Source of the DNA: Taishania sp037189645
GTDB taxonomy: Bacteria > Bacteroidota > Bacteroidia > Flavobacteriales_D > Crocinitomicaceae
Direction: 5' to 3'
DNA length: 64,000 bases
NCBI GenBank assembly: GCA_037189645.1
Contig: JBBCIY010000006.1
Span: 1-64,000 of the forward strand
This document shows, in pieces, positions 16,774-26,764 of this stretch. Numbering within the stretch: position 1 is the first letter of the stretch; each line of letters starts with the position of its first letter. The notes under the pieces were generated by a model. That model made no database searches. It was not told the DNA's origin and saw only the letters and a program-made list of their open reading frames with translations. Position numbers and translations under genes: made by a program.

Positions 16774-18462
16774 ATGAAATTATTAACCGGTATACTATTT
16801 ATTACTCTTATAAGCAGCGGTTTAAAAAGCCAGGATGCCGCATTCATTGCACATGGAATGTACCAGGTCGACCATCAAAAAAAGCTGATCCTGGTGAACC
16901 AGGAAGTGGATGAGGTCAACGCACAATCTCCTTCCGGGCAATTTTCTAAAATCGTACTGGGAAATGAATTTGAAATGCTGCAACTGATCAGTAATTTTGA
17001 GTACGGGGAAAGCTATCCTGTTAAAAATGAGCTTACATCCGACAATTATTCGCTTTATTTCACCCGGCTTCCCATCATCAGCATTACAACAGCCAATACC
17101 ATTGTCGACGAGCCCCGGCTCCACGCTTATTTCTTTATGTCAGAGCCCGGGCAGGAAATCACTTCTTCCAGCATCGGCATTGAATACCGTGGCGGGTGGA
17201 CCCAGACATTGGCGAAAAAATCATTGCGGATCGAATTCTGGGAAGACCTGGAAGGAAATGAAACAAAAGATGTCAGCTTGCTGGGAATGAGAAACGACGA
17301 CGACTGGAATTTACAGGCCATGTTCAATGAGCCCCTCCGTTTTCACAATACGACCTGTTTTGAGCTGTGGAGGAAAATAGATACGCTCTATTACATGAAT
17401 GAAGAACCAGACGCTATCAATGGTGTTCACATGCAATACGTCGAAGTCTTTATAAACGGTGATTATCATGGTGTTTACGGACTGGGGGAACGAATTGACA
17501 GGAAACAGCTGAAGCTGAAAAAGCACAACGGCACGATCAGGGGAGAACTATACAAAGGAAGTGACTGGGATGCCGCGACCTTGTTCACAGATGCACCAAT
17601 GTATGATAATGATACTGTGGTATGGAGCGGATTTGAATATGAACATCCGGAAGAAGAGATCAACTGGGAGAATTTACACGATTTTGTTTCATTTGTCGCG
17701 CATGCTTCCGAACAGGATTTCCTGGACAATTATCCGTCTTATCTAAAAACGGAAAATGCCGTTAACTACTTTATTTTCATGAACCTGCTCAGGGCCACTG
17801 ACAACCGGGGGAAAAATACATACATTGTGAAATATTCAACGGATGAGCCCTACTTTATTGTTCCCTGGGACTTAGACGGAACTTTTGGCGTTGTCTGGGA
17901 TGGTTCCAATGAAAATAAAACGAACGACATTCTATCCAACGGCTTGTTCGACCGGTTGTTAAACGACTGCTCTCCCAATGGGTTTGTGGAGCAATTACAA
18001 AGCAGGTGGGCATTCTTAAGGCAAAATGTCATCACGCATGAAAACATCCTGGAGATGTTCATGGAAAAACATGATTACCTGCAGGAAAACGGAGTGTATG
18101 AGCGGGAAGCATTGAAGTGGAACGAGTACATCTATCCCGTCAACCAGCTAAGCTACATGAGCAACTGGCTGGAGGAGCGACTGGATTTTTTAGATCATTT
18201 TTTCACGACAGACTGCCTGGAGCTCGGGATTTCGAATGAACTGTCACTTACGGTTTCTGTCTCCCCCAATCCTGTTTCAACCATCCTGAATATCCAGGCG
18301 GAAACAGAGGATGAATTCTATATTTCCGGTCTTTCAGGAGTTACTGTTCTTCATGGAAAGATCAATTCCGGAAACAACCCGGTTGATGTATCACAACTGA
18401 ACGCAGGAGTATACCTGATCAAAACGCTTTCAGGAAGCTGCATTAAATTCGTGAAGGAATAA
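16774..18462 (+). CDS. CotH-family kinase-like protein with T9SS sorting domain
   Basis: About 562 aa from the ATG at 16774, which gives the signal peptide MKLLTGILFITLISSGLKSQ. Residues ~95-470 match the CotH fold: IGIEYRGGWTQTLAKKSLRI, LLGMRNDDDWNLQAMFNEP, MQYVEVFINGDYHGVYGLGE, IVPWDLDGTFG. CotH proteins of Bacillus are atypical kinases of spore-coat proteins; bacterial homologues outside spore-formers are mostly uncharacterised. A T9SS type A tail (VSPNPVSTILNIQ ... VYLIKTLSG) directs it to the cell surface. ATP supply outside the cell is unclear, so kinase activity is uncertain. Confidence 0.85.
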   Translation: MKLLTGILFITLISSGLKSQDAAFIAHGMYQVDHQKKLILVNQEVDEVNAQSPSGQFSKIVLGNEFEMLQLISNFEYGESYPVKNELTSDNYSLYFTRLPIISITTANTIVDEPRLHAYFFMSEPGQEITSSSIGIEYRGGWTQTLAKKSLRIEFWEDLEGNETKDVSLLGMRNDDDWNLQAMFNEPLRFHNTTCFELWRKIDTLYYMNEEPDAINGVHMQYVEVFINGDYHGVYGLGERIDRKQLKLKKHNGTIRGELYKGSDWDAATLFTDAPMYDNDTVVWSGFEYEHPEEEINWENLHDFVSFVAHASEQDFLDNYPSYLKTENAVNYFIFMNLLRATDNRGKNTYIVKYSTDEPYFIVPWDLDGTFGVVWDGSNENKTNDILSNGLFDRLLNDCSPNGFVEQLQSRWAFLRQNVITHENILEMFMEKHDYLQENGVYEREALKWNEYIYPVNQLSYMSNWLEERLDFLDHFFTTDCLELGISNELSLTVSVSPNPVSTILNIQAETEDEFYISGLSGVTVLHGKINSGNNPVDVSQLNAGVYLIKTLSGSCIKFVKE

Positions 18463-18471
18463 AATACCGTT

Positions 18472-18747
18472 TTAGTCATCTTTTCCAGAAATAGCTTCAT
18501 CAATGTCAGGTGAAGCTATTGTTTTTGACAAAAATGTGGTGAGGTTTCCTTTTTTTGAAAGGGAATACGCCCACCAAATCCCCACGATCAAACCCAGCGA
18601 AAGAAACAGGATCCCTGAAACAGTCCCCAGGCGACCTCCTATTCCGAAATAAAACAATGCACCGATTATTCCTCCCGCCAATAATGGAGAAAGGATCACC
18701 CTGATCCAGCTCAGGATATTAATAACAACAGCGACAGCCTTCAGCAT
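18472..18747 (-). CDS. small membrane protein, about 91 aa
   Basis: A hydrophobic protein with two predicted membrane segments (around ILSPLLAGGIIGALFYFGIGG and TVSGILFLSLGLIVGIWWAY) and an acidic C-terminal tail. The ATG at 18747 is chosen over the TTG two codons upstream. It converges on the CotH gene with a 9-bp gap. No family recognised. Confidence 0.65.
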   Translation of the reverse strand: MLKAVAVVINILSWIRVILSPLLAGGIIGALFYFGIGGRLGTVSGILFLSLGLIVGIWWAYSLSKKGNLTTFLSKTIASPDIDEAISGKDD

Positions 18748-18914
18748 AAGCAATTGATTGAATTCGTTTTAAAACAGCAGGCAACGAAGTATTTCTTCAT
18801 AGAAGATTATTTTTCTTTGCTACTGCGAATATACGTACGAACAGCTTTAAATCATACAACCAGATTCAGCTAATCCGATTCTTTCCTTATATTTGAGGTC
18901 AAATCGTTCAAGCA

Positions 18915-21725
18915 ATGCTTACACCTGAAACAGATAAGAAATTATTTCTCATTGATGCGTATGCCATCATTTTCCGCGCATTTTTCGCCTTTGCAAAAAA
19001 TCCACGCATCAACTCAAAAGGACTGAACACATCGGCCGCTTTTGGTTTTACCAACTCATTGATCGATGTTCTGAAAAAAGAAAAGCCAACCCATATTGCA
19101 GTTGTATTCGATCCTCCCGGAGGTTCAGTAACCCGAAAAGAGGCGTTTGAAAAATACAAGGCCAACAGGAACGAGACCCCCGAAGGAATCCTGACGAACA
19201 TCGGACCGATCAAGAAGATCGTGGAAGCATTCAACATTCCGATCATTGAAGTAGAAGGCTATGAAGCAGACGATGTAATCGGGACACTTTCCAAGATCGC
19301 GGAAAAAAAGGGATATACGACCTATATGGTTACTCCCGATAAAGACTACGGACAGCTGGTTACCGAAAAATCACTGATGTATAAGCCCGGACGAGGGGGC
19401 GAACCTGCTCAGGTCTGGGGACCTAAAGAGATCTGCGCTAAATTTGAGCTGGATTCTGTAAACCAGGTCATTGACTACCTGGGACTAATGGGAGACGCAT
19501 CTGATAATATCCCCGGGATGCCAGGGATCGGGCCCAAAACGGCTTCCAAACTGCTGAAAGAGTTTGGCACAATGGAAAACATTTTTGCCAACACAGACCA
19601 ATTGAAAGGAAAGCAAAAAGAAGTGTTTGAAACCCAGCAGGAATTAGGCTTGCTGTCGAAAGAGCTGGCAACCATCATTACCGATGTCCAGGTAGATTTC
19701 AATGAGGATCTGCTTGAACATAATGAACCCGATCCTGACAAAATCCGTGAGATCTTTGCTGAACTGGAATTCAAAGGGTTTACACAACGGATCTTAGGAG
19801 AAGAGCTGGTCGTTACAGCCGCGAATAAAGTCAATGAGCACGGACAGCTGGACCTGTTTGGCACAAATGATGCTGAACAAGTGGAAGTCAAACCGGCTGA
19901 ATTGGCAGAGTTCAAAACGTTTGAAACCGAAAAAACGAACTACCAGCTGGTTCAGAGTGCTGACGAACGCAAGGAATTGATCCAACTGTTATTGCAGCAA
20001 AAAGAAGTCTGTTTTGATACGGAGACAACCAGCCTGGACGCATTGCATGCCGACCTGGTGGGAATGTCGTTCGCATTCAAGGCCCATGAAGCTTTTTACG
20101 TTCCCGTACCAAAAGATTTCAACGAAGCCAAATCCCTTGTAAACGAATTCAGGCCGTTCTTCGAATCCGCAGAAATCCTGAAGATTGCTCACAATATCAA
20201 ATACGATTTAAAAGTGCTGCGGCGGTATGATGTACGGGTCGCCTATCCCCTGTTCGATACTATGATCGCTCATTACCTGATCAGCCCGGAATCCAAGCAG
20301 GGAATGGATTTTCTGGCAGAATTCTACTTACAGTACAAACCGATCTCCATTGAAACACTGATCGGTAAAAAAGGAAAGAACCAGGGCAACATGGGAGACC
20401 TGGCCCCGGAAGAAATTTCGGATTATGCCTGTGAAGACGCCGATATTACCTGGCAGCTGAAACAGATTTTCGCGCCGGAGATCGAAAAAGAGCACCTGAA
20501 ATCGTTGTTCTACGATATGGAAATGCCATTGGTGGAAATTCTGGCCGATATGGAACGGGAAGGGATCGCCATCGACAGCGATTTCCTGAAAAATTACTCC
20601 GGACGGCTGGGCGAACAACTGGTACAACTGGAAGCCGGAATCAAGGAAATGGCAGGGATTGATTTCAATGTTGATTCTCCAAAACAGCTGGGCGATGTAT
20701 TATTCGAGCACATGAAAATCTCTTCGAAGGCAAAGAAAACCAAAACAGGACAGTACGCCACTTCTGAAGATGTATTGCACTCGCTTGCCAACACCCACCC
20801 TATCATTCCGAAAATTCTGGAATACAGGGAATACAAAAAATTAAAAAGCACGTATGTAGATCCCCTTCCGGCAATGAAAGACCCGGTCGACGGACGTATC
20901 CATACACAGTTCATGCAAACGGTAACGGCAACAGGAAGGCTGAGCTCCAATAATCCGAACCTGCAGAACATTCCGATCCGGACGGAAGCAGGCAGAGAAA
21001 TCAGGAAATCATTCGTTGCAAGAAATGAGGACTACACTCTGCTGGCAGCCGATTACTCCCAGATAGAGCTCCGTATCATCGCTGCGTTGAGTGAAGATAA
21101 AAACATGGTGGCGGCCTTCCAGTCAGGAGAAGACATCCACGCCACAACCGCTTCCAAAGTATATGGTGTGGCATTGAATGAGGTTACGAGGGAACAGAGG
21201 AGCGCTGCCAAAGCCGTGAATTTCGGGATTATCTACGGTCAATCCGCATTCGGACTGGCTCAAAACCTCGGGATTTCACGTACGGAAGCCAAACAGATCA
21301 TCGACAGCTATTTTGAGCAGTACGCGACCATCAAATCCTACATGGACGGAGCAATCGCCCAGGCACGTGAAAAAGGATACGTGGAAACGATCTTCAAACG
21401 CCGCAGGTACTTGCCGGATATCAATTCAGCCAATGCCGTGGTCAGAGGATTTGCGGAACGAAATGCCATTAACGCACCGATCCAGGGATCCGCAGCTGAT
21501 GTCATCAAGCTGGCAATGGTAGCTGTTTACCGTGAAATGAAAAAAGCAGGCGTGAAATCCAGGCTGATTTTACAGGTACATGACGAATTGGTATTTGACA
21601 TCCACAAAGAAGAAACAGACCAGATGAAAGTACTCATCAAGGAAGCAATGGAAAGTGCCGTTAACCTGATCGTTCCCATGAAAGCGGAAATGGAAACAGG
21701 AACCAACTGGCTGGAAGCCCATTAG
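18915..21725 (+). CDS. polA: DNA polymerase I
   Basis: Gap-filling and repair polymerase, 936 aa, with all three classic domains. The 5' nuclease (~1-290) shows LFLIDAYAIIFRAFFAF, YEADDVIGTL and GDASDNIPGMPGIGPKTA. The 3'-5' exonuclease (~330-520) keeps its acidic residues (FDTETTSLDALHADLVG, HNIKYDLKVL, YACEDADITW), so proofreading should be active. The polymerase domain (~550-936) has motif A ADYSQIELRIIAAL, motif B KAVNFGIIYGQSAFGL and motif C LQVHDELVFD. The gene is monocistronic, with the M28 peptidase gene convergent. Confidence 0.97.
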   Translation: MLTPETDKKLFLIDAYAIIFRAFFAFAKNPRINSKGLNTSAAFGFTNSLIDVLKKEKPTHIAVVFDPPGGSVTRKEAFEKYKANRNETPEGILTNIGPIKKIVEAFNIPIIEVEGYEADDVIGTLSKIAEKKGYTTYMVTPDKDYGQLVTEKSLMYKPGRGGEPAQVWGPKEICAKFELDSVNQVIDYLGLMGDASDNIPGMPGIGPKTASKLLKEFGTMENIFANTDQLKGKQKEVFETQQELGLLSKELATIITDVQVDFNEDLLEHNEPDPDKIREIFAELEFKGFTQRILGEELVVTAANKVNEHGQLDLFGTNDAEQVEVKPAELAEFKTFETEKTNYQLVQSADERKELIQLLLQQKEVCFDTETTSLDALHADLVGMSFAFKAHEAFYVPVPKDFNEAKSLVNEFRPFFESAEILKIAHNIKYDLKVLRRYDVRVAYPLFDTMIAHYLISPESKQGMDFLAEFYLQYKPISIETLIGKKGKNQGNMGDLAPEEISDYACEDADITWQLKQIFAPEIEKEHLKSLFYDMEMPLVEILADMEREGIAIDSDFLKNYSGRLGEQLVQLEAGIKEMAGIDFNVDSPKQLGDVLFEHMKISSKAKKTKTGQYATSEDVLHSLANTHPIIPKILEYREYKKLKSTYVDPLPAMKDPVDGRIHTQFMQTVTATGRLSSNNPNLQNIPIRTEAGREIRKSFVARNEDYTLLAADYSQIELRIIAALSEDKNMVAAFQSGEDIHATTASKVYGVALNEVTREQRSAAKAVNFGIIYGQSAFGLAQNLGISRTEAKQIIDSYFEQYATIKSYMDGAIAQAREKGYVETIFKRRRYLPDINSANAVVRGFAERNAINAPIQGSAADVIKLAMVAVYREMKKAGVKSRLILQVHDELVFDIHKEETDQMKVLIKEAMESAVNLIVPMKAEMETGTNWLEAH

Positions 21726-21740
21726 AAAACCGGATCGTTT

Positions 21741-22691
21741 TTAATTCGTCCGGATAAACTCAATCGTTTCAAATTTCATGGAGCTGTCAATTACTTTTAT
21801 CTCCAGCTCAATGATCGATTTCAAGGACGTGTAGTCTATTTTGTGAGCATCGTCCGTTGACTTGTGATAATCATCGTGTCCGCCGGTATGGAAAAACAGC
21901 ACCGGGATCTGCTTGTTGTAGAAAGAGGTCTGGTCCGAACCTCCTTTTCCATCCTTGCTGACATAAAATACGATGTCACTTGTGATTTCTTCAAATACCT
22001 GCGGAAATACATCCCCCGTTCCATAGCCGATAATGGCAACTCCGTTTTCCGGGTTGTATCTTCCGATCATGTCCATGTTCAGCATCCAGTGTATTTTTTC
22101 CAGCGGAATGGTCGGGTTTTCCGTGAAGTGCTTTGATCCCAGCAATCCCCATTCTTCCGCACCGAACGCAATAAAAAGAAAATTGAACGGCTCCTTCGTG
22201 TCATTCCCGGAATAATGCCTTGCCAGCTCCAGCAACCCGGCTACTCCAGAAGCATTATCATCCGCTCCGTTATGGATCTTCCCGATATTCAGCGTATCCC
22301 TGGAACCTCCGGCCGTGCCATCACCTAAATGATCATAATGGGCACCGATAACGATCGTTTTGGAAGCTCCGTTGTCCAGAAACCCGATGACATTATCCGC
22401 TTTCCGAAGGCTGTCGGTAACTCCTTTCCTTTTTGTGCCGGCGATAAACGACTGGCGGTATCCATGCTCCCCCATAGGAGAAAGCCCCACCTTCCGAAAC
22501 TGTTTTTCAATGTATGCGGCAGCTTTAAACACTTCTTTGTTTCCTGTACCCCGCCCTTTCATGTTATCGGACGCAAGGTAATGGATGTGCTTTTTCAGCT
22601 GCTTTTCCTGTACCTGCGAAAATGCAAGGTGAAATGCACACAAACAGCATAAAAAAGAAAACACCGTCTTGTTCAACCGGATTGATCCCAT
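21741..22691 (-). CDS. secreted M28-family zinc peptidase
   Basis: A 316-aa aminopeptidase-like enzyme of family M28. The ATG at 22691 gives a good signal peptide (LNKTVFSFLCCLCAFHLAFS); longer in-frame starts upstream lack one. The two-zinc site is complete: H118 (GAHYDHLG), D144 (GADDNASG), E179/E180 (GAEEWGLLGS), D207 (MDMIGRY) and H276 (DDYHKSTD). It probably trims peptides in the periplasm. It ends 15 bp from polA in convergent orientation and is divergent from the membrane-protein gene at 22794. Confidence 0.9.
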   Translation of the reverse strand: MGSIRLNKTVFSFLCCLCAFHLAFSQVQEKQLKKHIHYLASDNMKGRGTGNKEVFKAAAYIEKQFRKVGLSPMGEHGYRQSFIAGTKRKGVTDSLRKADNVIGFLDNGASKTIVIGAHYDHLGDGTAGGSRDTLNIGKIHNGADDNASGVAGLLELARHYSGNDTKEPFNFLFIAFGAEEWGLLGSKHFTENPTIPLEKIHWMLNMDMIGRYNPENGVAIIGYGTGDVFPQVFEEITSDIVFYVSKDGKGGSDQTSFYNKQIPVLFFHTGGHDDYHKSTDDAHKIDYTSLKSIIELEIKVIDSSMKFETIEFIRTN

Positions 22692-22745
22692 ACCGCAAAT
22701 GTAAACAATCCAGTCCATTATACGTTCCTGTTTCAACAGTTGAAA

Positions 22746-22777
22746 TTTGCAATATTGGGTAATATGGCGTATAATTG
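22746..22777 (+). promoter_or_regulatory. promoter of the 22794 membrane-protein gene
   Basis: TTTG (22746-22749), a 20-nt spacer and TATAATTG (22770-22777, one mismatch to TAnnTTTG) precede the ATG at 22794 by 16 nt. Confidence 0.55.
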
Positions 22778-22793
22778 CCGTCAAAAATAATTG

Positions 22794-24563
22794 ATGAAAA
22801 TAACCCGGAATCTTTACTGGCTCTCATTGTCACTCATCGTCGTTTACACAATTCTCCGTGCCTGGGCCGTAACTCCTCTTTTTGATGAAGTCGCCAGTTA
22901 TTTTCATTATTTCATGTCGGGACATATCTGGGATGATCGGGCGATCCTGGATGCCAATAATCATTTATTCGTTTCTTACTGGGGAAATTTCTGGTTCAGG
23001 AACGGGGTGGATTCCTTTTTCTTCTTCCGTTTGTTGTCAGTCATTGGGTTCATCGGCTACATCTTTGCCTGGCACACCCTGATCGTAAAACAGCTGCGCA
23101 TCAGATGGGGACGGTTCATTGTTGTCTGCTGCTGCTCTGTCCCGTGGATCCTTGAGTATGGAGCATTGGCACGGGGATACGCATTCGCCATTGCCTGCTG
23201 GCTGTGGATGATCGTACTGATCATTGAGCTGGTAAAAGAAGTCAGGCTGTGGAAACTGATCGTATTCTACCTGCTTGCCTGGTTCGGGATCTTTACTTCG
23301 TTTACGTTCACCGTCCCTGTTTTCATGCTGCTCGGTGTTACTTTCGTATACTTTGCAAGCAAACTGAAAACGCACACTGCAAAACAGACGGTCTCATACA
23401 TAGTGGTTTCGCTCTTATTCTTAGCCGCTTACTACCCGCTTTTCAAACACAGCTTAAGTCTTAAAGAAGGTGGTTTCCTGTGGTGGGGCTCCACAAGAGG
23501 ATTGTGGGAAATCACAGGTCAATCCATCTCCGAAATCGTATTTTTCACCGATTCCGTTTACATTCGTATTCTGCTGAATGCATTGGCTTTAACAGCGCTC
23601 ATCTTATTGGTTATTTCACTTTCCAGGCACAAACCACGTGAATGGTTTAACACCCCGTTTCACTGGATTACCGCCTATACACTGGGGATTGTTTCTTCAC
23701 TGGTGATCCTTGCGAAAACAGCTCATGTGAATTACCCGATGGACCGTGTCGGGATGTACCTGGTTCCCTTGTTTCTCCTCTTGTTCATCTTCTGCCTGTC
23801 CGCTACGGAAAAAATCAAGTGGGGCAACCTCTTGCTAGTATTTTTCCCCATTACATTGATCGCCCACCTGAATCTCACGACAACGATCTTTTCGCCGCAG
23901 GACCGCATCACGGAACAAACATACCGCAAGATCAACGAGCTTGTTCCCGCAGAAGCCCAGTTGACAGCTGAATGGATGGCGTTCATTCTCTACAATTATT
24001 CCGAAAGAATACACCACAAGCCACGCATACTGGCTTCTAAAAACAATGTTGTTCCGTCGGAAACAGACTACTTTTTAAGAACCCACAGTCGTCCGTATGT
24101 TCCGTTGGATGGCTACTACAGACTCATCTATTTCGATTCAGTGACGAAACTGGAGCTATACCAGGGAGGAACAAAGACAAACAAAGAAGTATTTGAACGG
24201 AAAATGATCGACAAGTATCGCTTTAACGACGAAAACAATGTATTTTTCACGGTTGACTCTACCAGCGAATGGACCCGGCAGGCATTTTCATTTAAGATCA
24301 AAGGAAAGTTTGAGCTGCAGGAACCTGTAAGTGAGCTGAAACTCCATGTTTCCTACACGGATTCCGAAGGGAATTACAATGTTCTTCAGCACAATAACCT
24401 GCACCATTCCTTTTACCCAAGGAAAACATTTGATTTTGTATCCTTTACCAACACTTTCCAGGCAACTGAGCCACGGGAGATCCGTTTTCATTTCGAAAAC
24501 CCCGGTCAGCATAAAATCGTTGTGAAAAACCTTGAAATCACGCTGTTCAATGAGCAGGAATAA
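22794..24563 (+). CDS. multi-spanning membrane protein, glycosyltransferase-like (GT39/ArnT-like topology)
   Basis: About 589 aa. The N-terminal ~370 residues contain roughly ten membrane segments. A periplasmic-type acidic loop after TM1 includes TPLFDEVASYFHYF. That layout (an acidic DE soon after TM1, many helices, then a soluble C-terminal domain) resembles polyprenyl-phosphate-sugar glycosyltransferases such as GT39/ArnT and PMT_2 proteins. The C-terminal ~200 residues are soluble and beta-rich. Start: ATG at 22794, immediately after a TTG. Substrate unknown and family assignment tentative. Confidence 0.7.
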   Translation: MKITRNLYWLSLSLIVVYTILRAWAVTPLFDEVASYFHYFMSGHIWDDRAILDANNHLFVSYWGNFWFRNGVDSFFFFRLLSVIGFIGYIFAWHTLIVKQLRIRWGRFIVVCCCSVPWILEYGALARGYAFAIACWLWMIVLIIELVKEVRLWKLIVFYLLAWFGIFTSFTFTVPVFMLLGVTFVYFASKLKTHTAKQTVSYIVVSLLFLAAYYPLFKHSLSLKEGGFLWWGSTRGLWEITGQSISEIVFFTDSVYIRILLNALALTALILLVISLSRHKPREWFNTPFHWITAYTLGIVSSLVILAKTAHVNYPMDRVGMYLVPLFLLLFIFCLSATEKIKWGNLLLVFFPITLIAHLNLTTTIFSPQDRITEQTYRKINELVPAEAQLTAEWMAFILYNYSERIHHKPRILASKNNVVPSETDYFLRTHSRPYVPLDGYYRLIYFDSVTKLELYQGGTKTNKEVFERKMIDKYRFNDENNVFFTVDSTSEWTRQAFSFKIKGKFELQEPVSELKLHVSYTDSEGNYNVLQHNNLHHSFYPRKTFDFVSFTNTFQATEPREIRFHFENPGQHKIVVKNLEITLFNEQE

Positions 24564-24668
24564 CAATGAACAGCTGCTGTTTTTAGTAGAAACGATCAGC
24601 TCTCCGGCTTCCAGCCCATTCCCTGTAAATAAAATCCCGCAGGCCTTAACTTCTATCACTATTTTTAC

Positions 24669-24676
24669 TAACTTTG
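24669..24676 (+). promoter_or_regulatory. putative -7 box of queA
   Basis: TAACTTTG is an exact TAnnTTTG match 34 nt before the queA ATG; no obvious -33 box. Confidence 0.45.
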
Positions 24677-24710
24677 TACTCTTTTTGTTAAAAATTAATA
24701 CCGTTTCGCA

Positions 24711-25772
24711 ATGAGCAAAATGAAGCTTTCCGAATTTAGTTTCGATTTACCACAAGAACTAATTGCAGAACATCCGTCTGAAAATCGTGACGAGGCCAGA
24801 TTAATGGTTGTTCACCGTAAATCAGGAAAAATTGAGCACAAATTATTCAAGGATCTGGTGAACTATTTTTCTGACGGTGATGTAATGATCCGCAACAATA
24901 CACGTGTCTTCCCTGCGAGGATGTACGGTAACAAAGAAAAAACAGGAGCCAAGATCGAGGTTTTTCTTTTGCGTGAGCTGAACCGTGAGAGTTTGCTGTG
25001 GGATGTGCTGGTAGACCCTGCCAGGAAGATCCGTATCGGGAATAAACTGTACTTCGGAGAGGATGACTCCCTTGTTGCCGAAGTAATCGACAACACGACA
25101 TCCAGAGGGCGCACGTTGCGGTTCCTGTTTGACGGACCTTACGAAGAGTTTAAAGCGAAGATCACCGAACTGGGAGAAACGCCGCTTCCGAAATACATCA
25201 AACGGGCGGTTGAACCGGAAGACGAAGATCGCTACCAGACCATTTTCGCAACAGAAGAAGGAGCTGTGGCCGCGCCAACGGCAGGACTTCACTTCTCCAG
25301 GGAACTGTTGAAGCGCCTGGAGCTGAAAGGAGTTACATTTGCAGACGTGACGCTGCACATCGGGCTGGGAACTTTCCGGCCAGTTGAAGTAGAAGACCTG
25401 ACAAAGCACAAAATGGATTCGGAGCAGGTTATCATTCCACAAAAAAGCGTTGATATCGTAAACGAAGCAATTAAGAATAAAAAACGCATCTGTGCCATCG
25501 GAACAACTTCCATGAGAGCCATTGAAACGTCGGTCTCTACAGAAGGAACCTTGAAAGCGTTTGACGGATGGACCAACAAATTCATCTTTCCTCCTTATGA
25601 TTTCAGCATCGCGAACTGTATGATCACCAATTTCCATACGCCGCTTTCCACTTTATTAATGATGATCTCCGCATTTGCGGGACACGAGCTAATGATGAAG
25701 GCGTACCACACTGCCATTGAGGAAAAATACAAATTCTATTCCTACGGAGATGCCATGCTGATCATTGACTAG
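24711..25772 (+). CDS. queA: S-adenosylmethionine:tRNA ribosyltransferase-isomerase
   Basis: Transfers and rearranges the ribosyl group of SAM onto preQ1 at tRNA position 34, giving epoxyqueuosine (queuosine pathway, cytoplasm). The length of 353 aa is usual. Signature blocks are MKLSEFSFDLPQELIAEHP at the N-terminus, EARLMVVHR, VMIRNNTRVFPARMYG, GAVAAPTAGLHFSRELL, LHIGLGTFRPVEVEDLTKH and GTTSMRAIET. Other queuosine genes are not in the window. A strong terminator follows. Confidence 0.96.
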   Translation: MSKMKLSEFSFDLPQELIAEHPSENRDEARLMVVHRKSGKIEHKLFKDLVNYFSDGDVMIRNNTRVFPARMYGNKEKTGAKIEVFLLRELNRESLLWDVLVDPARKIRIGNKLYFGEDDSLVAEVIDNTTSRGRTLRFLFDGPYEEFKAKITELGETPLPKYIKRAVEPEDEDRYQTIFATEEGAVAAPTAGLHFSRELLKRLELKGVTFADVTLHIGLGTFRPVEVEDLTKHKMDSEQVIIPQKSVDIVNEAIKNKKRICAIGTTSMRAIETSVSTEGTLKAFDGWTNKFIFPPYDFSIANCMITNFHTPLSTLLMMISAFAGHELMMKAYHTAIEEKYKFYSYGDAMLIID

Positions 25773-25795
25773 CATTGAAACAACCATTATAAATG

Positions 25796-25827
25796 AAAAC
25801 GGGAGACAATTAGTTTCCCGTTTTTTT
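25796..25827 (+). terminator. intrinsic terminator of queA
   Basis: AAAACGGGA and TCCCGTTTT pair (9 bp, 11-nt loop) and are followed by a run of T, 24 bp after the stop codon. Confidence 0.85.
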
Positions 25828-25972
25828 GTCCCTGCTCTCTGCATTTTTTGTATTTTTACGTAGCAACCTAAACGACCTGCTGGCATTACAGCTCTGCGAT
25901 TTTGCAAGAAACGCCAAAATACCACCTGTTTTTCAGGACAGCACGTTATTAAAATTAAAACATACATTTTAC

Positions 25973-26743
25973 ATGAAGACAAAAGAAGAAATCGTCAACA
26001 ATTGGCTACCGCGCTATACAGGAGAAGAATTAGAAAATTTCGGAAAATACATTTTGCTGTGTAATTTCCATAACTATGTGGATATTTTTGCAAGACAGTT
26101 CGGAGTAGAGATCAAAGGCATCGGCAAACCGATGCAGTGCGCCACGGCAAACGGGATCACCATCATCAATTTCGGGATGGGAAGTGCTTCCGCCGCTACA
26201 TGCATGGACCTGCTTTCCGCTATCCACCCGAACGCCGTTTTATTTTTAGGGAAATGTGGAGGATTAAAACGAAAAAATGAAGTCGGGGATTTAATTTTGC
26301 CTATTGCCGCCATAAGAGGCGACGGTACAAGCTCTGATTACTTTCCGCCGGAAGTCCCTGCACTTCCTGCTTTCGCCCTGCAAAAAGCGATCTCAACAAC
26401 CATTCGCGACTATGGACGTGACTACTGGACAGGAACGTGCTATACCACCAACAGAAGGGTCTGGGAACACGACGAAGATTTTAAGGAATACCTGAAAAAG
26501 ATCAGGGCAATGGCGATTGATATGGAAACAGCTACCATTTTCAGTGTAGGTTTCTTCAACGAGATCCCAACGGGAGCGTTATTGCTTGTTTCAGACCAGC
26601 CGATGATCCCTGAAGGAGTAAAGACATCCGAAAGCGATACCAAAGTTACAGCACACTTTGCAGAAGACCATGTAAACATCGGCATTGACTCGCTAAAACA
26701 ATTGATTAACAACGGACATACGGTAAAACACCTGAAGTTTTAG
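25973..26743 (+). CDS. amn: AMP nucleosidase (short form)
   Basis: Hydrolyses AMP to adenine and ribose 5-phosphate; belongs to the nucleoside phosphorylase/MTAN fold. The 256-aa protein lacks the extra N-terminal domain of the ~480-aa E. coli enzyme, as is normal for Bacteroidota. Motifs: ITIINFGMGSASAATCMDLL, VLFLGKCGGLKRKNEVGDLI, GDGTSSDYFP, AIDMETATIFSVGF and ALLLVSDQPM (the catalytic Asp region). The ATG at 25973 (MKTKEEIVNNWLPRYTG) is chosen; the frame is open further upstream, but the extension has no family-like sequence. Confidence 0.93.
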   Translation: MKTKEEIVNNWLPRYTGEELENFGKYILLCNFHNYVDIFARQFGVEIKGIGKPMQCATANGITIINFGMGSASAATCMDLLSAIHPNAVLFLGKCGGLKRKNEVGDLILPIAAIRGDGTSSDYFPPEVPALPAFALQKAISTTIRDYGRDYWTGTCYTTNRRVWEHDEDFKEYLKKIRAMAIDMETATIFSVGFFNEIPTGALLLVSDQPMIPEGVKTSESDTKVTAHFAEDHVNIGIDSLKQLINNGHTVKHLKF

Positions 26744-26764
26744 TTTACCACAATCAATCCATTT

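Noticed and set aside
21728..21756. CCGGA...TCCGG between polA and the M28 gene as a bidirectional terminator
   Set aside because: Only five pairs with a long loop and no proper T-run next to the stem.
22696..22703. TACATTTG (minus) just before the M28 peptidase start as its promoter
   Set aside because: Transcription would start at the ATG itself and give a leaderless message; the match is more likely chance, so it was not listed.
24843..25637. Minus-strand frame of 264 codons
   Set aside because: Antisense shadow of queA; no signal, domain or promoter.
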